DNA of 9,567 nt from an uncultured Flavobacterium sp. (lineage in GTDB: Bacteria; Bacteroidota; Bacteroidia; Flavobacteriales; Flavobacteriaceae): positions 1-9,567 of the forward strand of contig CAMLKV010000061.1 of NCBI GenBank assembly GCA_946480635.1, written 5' to 3'. Position numbers and translations under genes: made by a program. The notes below the pieces were generated by a model. That model worked only from the letters and a program-made list of their open reading frames with translations, was not told the origin of the DNA and ran no database searches. Positions within the stretch are counted from its first letter, which is position 1, and the number at the start of each line of letters is the position of its first letter. Shown here one piece after another: positions 6,796-9,567 of this stretch.

Positions 6796-9567
6796 TTACC
6801 TATTGATATAAACCCAACCTGTTGCAGTTGAACCATCAGCTTTAGTAATTGTATAGAAATAAGTACCATCAGGTAATTTCTCCCCTTTGTTGGATTGACC
6901 TCCCCATTGGGTTGTATAATTACCACTGAAAGCATACACTTCGGTTCCATAACGATTGAAGATGACAATGTTTCTTACATCTAAGCCTGTTAGATCGAAA
7001 GTCTCATTGCTTCCATCATTGTTTGGCGAAATCCCTCTAGGAATATCTACACAAGAAGCATCAACAGTTAAAGAAGTTATATTACTAGCTGCATTTGTAC
7101 ATCCATTTTGTTGAATTTCATAAGTAATGGTATACTCTCCACCTGAACTTCCTGATAAATTAATTTCTCCTGTTGTAGCGTTAATATCTAATCCATTTGG
7201 TTGAGCACTGAAACTACCTCCCGAAGTAAAATTCGAGTCTAATGTAATTACTGGGTTAGGGTCATTTTTACAGAAAATTGCATTATTATAGCTAAAACCA
7301 ACATTTGGAATAATAACAGGATTAACTATTACTTCCATAGAAGCTCTTGGCCCTATACATCCATTAGCATCAACAGCGCTTACATAATAAGTTGTTGAAC
7401 CTGTAACTGACGTATCTGGTGTTGGAGCAGTTGTTGATCCACTTCCACCAGTTGCCTGAGTATACCACAATAAAGTATGATTAGCCGGAGCAGTTGCTGA
7501 TAAAGCAGTAGCTATTTCGTTCGTACAATAGTTTATTTGTGATGTAACTGTTGGAAGCGTTGTTACTCCCTGATAAGTCACAGTTACTATAGCATCACAA
7601 TAACGTGTTTTCCAATGATATATGTAAACTCCCGGAATGCTAAATCCAGATATATTAGTCGATTTAACTCCTGGTGTGTCAATAGTTGTTACTGCTGGAT
7701 TTGATGAATCTGCTGACCATACCCCAATCCCTTCTGCTTCTACCAAAGTTGATGTCTGACTACATCCTAAAGTAATCGCTTCGTTTTTAACTTTGGTATT
7801 TGCTTTAAAATTAGCGGCATCCAAAATATGTCCAATTGCATTTCCTTCTACACGGAAAATAAAACGTGTTGTAGTTTGACCATTTGGAACAACATAACTT
7901 CCCTGAATTAAATCCCAGATTAAACTATCAGCATGATCTGTCGCGATAACTGTAAATGGTCCAGAAGGTGGCCCTGCAAACAGTTTAACTGTTGTTCCTG
8001 TTCCATTTGCCTGTCTAGTAGCACTCGCAAAACTATAATCCATTACTGTAATTTCTGAAGTATCAAAATCTTTATATAATCCTTTTATGTTAGGGTCATT
8101 TGGATCCCAAGCTGCAGCACCATCTTGTGTTAATTGCAAATATTGACCTCCAGAATACGCTGTCCCATCTCCAAGTGTACTTTCTTGAAAGAACATAGTT
8201 TGCCAATCAGTATTTACTCTCCAACCTGGTATAACTCTTGAGTCAATAATTGTTGAAACACCAGTCACATATTGCATTGGAAGTTTTTCAAAATCGTAAT
8301 TGAATGCATCCATATTACAGATATCTGCAGGAGTACTTACACAAATGTCAAATTTCTTATCATTAGGTGTCGAAGAATCTAATTTTAATCTGATCTTATA
8401 AGTATTCCCAACAACTAATTCTGAAGAATATGTAGTAACCAAAGAATTGTTATCACTACAAGCTTTTTCAACAAGAGATCCACTTGGTTGTACTTCATAA
8501 ATTGACATCATTATTTTTGGCCATGTTCCTTGATAGCTACTTGTATAATAACTACCCGGATTGAAATTACTCAACTCAACAGTATGTACTTTTGAAGTTG
8601 CTATAAATTCATACCAAATATCACCTCCATTAGTGCCACCACAAGTCGTTGGAATACTTGAAGCTGTTGCTCCAATAAAAGAAGCTGTAGTTCCCTGAGA
8701 TGCACATGTACCATTTGAATTTACTTGAAGACGAATAGCTGTTGAGGGCTCATCATTTTTAATAAACACTTTTGGTCCTGACCAGTAACTCTTATTTGTG
8801 GAACCACAAATTGCTCTTACTAAAAATTCATTTGTTCCTGCTAATGGAAACATAAAATCTGATGCTTGTGGCGTATAGAAAGGGGTATTTACAATAATTC
8901 CTGATTGTGGAATTGTACCATTACCTAATGGTTGAATTGCAACTTCCCATTGTGTTTCTGATCCTCCTGGAGTCCATGAAAGCACTCCATTATTATTTAC
9001 TGTAAGATTGGTAGGTTGCGGACATGTAATTACTCCACAAGTTGGAACACCAGTATAAATATTTGTATTAACAGTACCTAAACCAAGTGGACTTGTCCAT
9101 ACCACATTCCCTGATTGATCTTTAACCACAGCCTGTGCTTGAGAATATTGAACTCCACTACCTATTCCGTCCCAATACAAACTGAATTGAACTCCTGAAC
9201 ATAAAAACACTTGATAATCAAGAACTGTAGGTTGACTAGGTGCTACAATAGGAAATGTAAGTGTCTGTAATACTATACCGTTTTGGACTACGTTTAAGCC
9301 TCGACTAACTTGTCCTGTATTACCATTACTAAGAGAAATGGTATATTGGCATAAATTCGAAGAATCACATCTTGTAAGAATTTCAATAGGGCCTACCCAT
9401 GTACTTTGTGATGTACCACTACAAATAGCTCTTACATATATCTGATATTTTGTCGATGGAGTTAACCCAGTTATTGTATAAGGATGATTTGTAGTTGTAT
9501 GCAAGTATTGAGGAAGGGTACTGCCTGCCGGAGCAGGCGTCCCATATGGCTGCACCGAAATCTCCCA
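6796..9567 (-). CDS. Very large secreted multidomain protein with T9SS type B sorting domain (5' end outside window)
   Basis: The frame is open to the right edge; 923 residues plus tandem stops (TAATAA at 6798-6793) are visible. The GTG at 9553-9555 is internal to a fibronectin-III-like module that begins before the edge (WEISVQPYG) and is not a start. From visible residue 1: FN3-like (1-66), an unrecognised Cys-bounded beta domain (67-181), FN3-like (182-270, with WEVAIQPLG), a PPC-like sandwich (271-412, with DIWYEF), a galactose-binding/DUF642-like jelly roll (416-591, with VIPGWRVNTD and GGQYLQLTQDG), a PKD-like module (592-668), an Ig_7-like module (669-750, with LLWYTQATGGSG and TYYVSAVDANGC), another Ig-like module (751-839), then the type B sorting domain (840-923). 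The jelly roll and FN3 modules suggest a carbohydrate- or matrix-binding surface adhesin. No catalytic motif is visible. Export would be by the T9SS with the adjacent PorP/SprF barrel as probable partner. The domain fold names are pattern-based and need profile searches. Confidence 0.9.
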   Translation of the reverse strand, partial: WEISVQPYGTPAPAGSTLPQYLHTTTNHPYTITGLTPSTKYQIYVRAICSGTSQSTWVGPIEILTRCDSSNLCQYTISLSNGNTGQVSRGLNVVQNGIVLQTLTFPIVAPSQPTVLDYQVFLCSGVQFSLYWDGIGSGVQYSQAQAVVKDQSGNVVWTSPLGLGTVNTNIYTGVPTCGVITCPQPTNLTVNNNGVLSWTPGGSETQWEVAIQPLGNGTIPQSGIIVNTPFYTPQASDFMFPLAGTNEFLVRAICGSTNKSYWSGPKVFIKNDEPSTAIRLQVNSNGTCASQGTTASFIGATASSIPTTCGGTNGGDIWYEFIATSKVHTVELSNFNPGSYYTSSYQGTWPKIMMSIYEVQPSGSLVEKACSDNNSLVTTYSSELVVGNTYKIRLKLDSSTPNDKKFDICVSTPADICNMDAFNYDFEKLPMQYVTGVSTIIDSRVIPGWRVNTDWQTMFFQESTLGDGTAYSGGQYLQLTQDGAAAWDPNDPNIKGLYKDFDTSEITVMDYSFASATRQANGTGTTVKLFAGPPSGPFTVIATDHADSLIWDLIQGSYVVPNGQTTTRFIFRVEGNAIGHILDAANFKANTKVKNEAITLGCSQTSTLVEAEGIGVWSADSSNPAVTTIDTPGVKSTNISGFSIPGVYIYHWKTRYCDAIVTVTYQGVTTLPTVTSQINYCTNEIATALSATAPANHTLLWYTQATGGSGSTTAPTPDTSVTGSTTYYVSAVDANGCIGPRASMEVIVNPVIIPNVGFSYNNAIFCKNDPNPVITLDSNFTSGGSFSAQPNGLDINATTGEINLSGSSGGEYTITYEIQQNGCTNAASNITSLTVDASCVDIPRGISPNNDGSNETFDLTGLDVRNIVIFNRYGTEVYAFSGNYTTQWGGQSNKGEKLPDGTYFYTITKADGSTATGWVYINR
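6799..7050 (-). other. T9SS type B C-terminal sorting domain, 'GWVYINR' subclass
   Basis: These are the last 84 residues of the partial large protein. Landmarks are IPRGISPNNDGSNETFDL, then IVIFNRYGTEVYAF, WGGQSNKGEKLPDGTYFYTI, and the terminal TGWVYINR. This is the classic gliding-motility-associated C-terminal pattern (SPNxDGxND, (F/I)NRYGxxVY, LPDGTYFY, YINR). One substitution is WGGQ where WDG is usual. Confidence 0.93.
7795..8322 (-). other. Galactose-binding-like (DUF642-like) jelly-roll domain in the partial large protein
   Basis: This stretch of about 176 residues starts ICNMDAFNYDFEKLP. It carries VIPGWRVNTDWQTMFFQES and SGGQYLQLTQDGAAAW, then a strand-rich run with GTTVKLFAGPPSGPF, TRFIFRVEG and a closing LDAANFKA. 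The order 'FE-P ... IPGW ... GxQYLQL ... strands ... LDAANF' is typical of carbohydrate-binding-type jelly rolls in secreted bacterial and plant proteins. It is the best candidate in the window for a ligand-binding module; the ligand is unknown. Confidence 0.55.

Noticed and set aside
6741..6968. 75-codon minus-strand open frame overlapping the end of the large adhesin and the intercistronic hairpin
   Set aside because: It is out of frame with the well-supported sorting domain and has no signal peptide or motif. It is open only by chance.
9553..9555. GTG as the start codon of the right-edge gene
   Set aside because: The frame continues open to base 9567 and encodes WEIS, which completes an FN3-like strand matching the later WEVAIQPLG. 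No signal peptide follows the GTG. The true start lies outside the window.

Overview
The window looks like chromosomal DNA from a member of the Bacteroidota, most likely a Flavobacterium or close relative. The DNA is AT-rich. The coding starts sit in an A-rich context (ACA-ATG-AAAA) without Shine-Dalgarno motifs. Three of the genes belong to the type IX secretion (T9SS) and gliding-motility world that is confined to this phylum. No RNA genes, mobile elements, CRISPR arrays or phage genes were seen.

Layout. At the left edge (2-466, plus strand) is the C-terminal end of a monomeric NADP-dependent isocitrate dehydrogenase. It converges on the rest of the window across a strong, symmetrical terminator (483-521). 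Everything else is on the minus strand, read right to left. First comes the 3' part of a very large secreted multidomain protein (6796 to beyond the right edge) ending in a T9SS type B sorting domain of the 'GWVYINR' flavour. After 77 bp holding an 11-bp perfect hairpin comes a PorP/SprF-family outer-membrane barrel (5783-6718). Only 15 bp further is a 623-aa TPR/beta-propeller/CRD/OmpA protein with PorE-like architecture (3896-5767). After 111 bp with a terminator-like hairpin comes a second secreted multidomain protein of 1081 aa (539-3784), ending in a type B sorting domain of a different flavour ('SHFSLKR').

How the genes work together (inference from family knowledge). Type B substrates such as the gliding adhesin SprB depend on a PorP/SprF-family partner barrel for secretion or attachment. 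OmpA-domain proteins with TPR and propeller modules can tie outer-membrane T9SS parts to peptidoglycan. The block therefore reads as a self-contained 'adhesin - partner barrel - peptidoglycan anchor - second adhesin' cassette. The large proteins would be exported by the core T9SS encoded elsewhere and displayed on, or released from, the cell surface.

The families are known ones. The points worth a second look are the pairing of two different type B sorting-domain subclasses around one barrel, the PorE-like protein with no lipobox, an apparent module fusion and a three-unit 66-residue repeat inside the 1081-aa protein, and the two intergenic hairpins that may set gene dosage.
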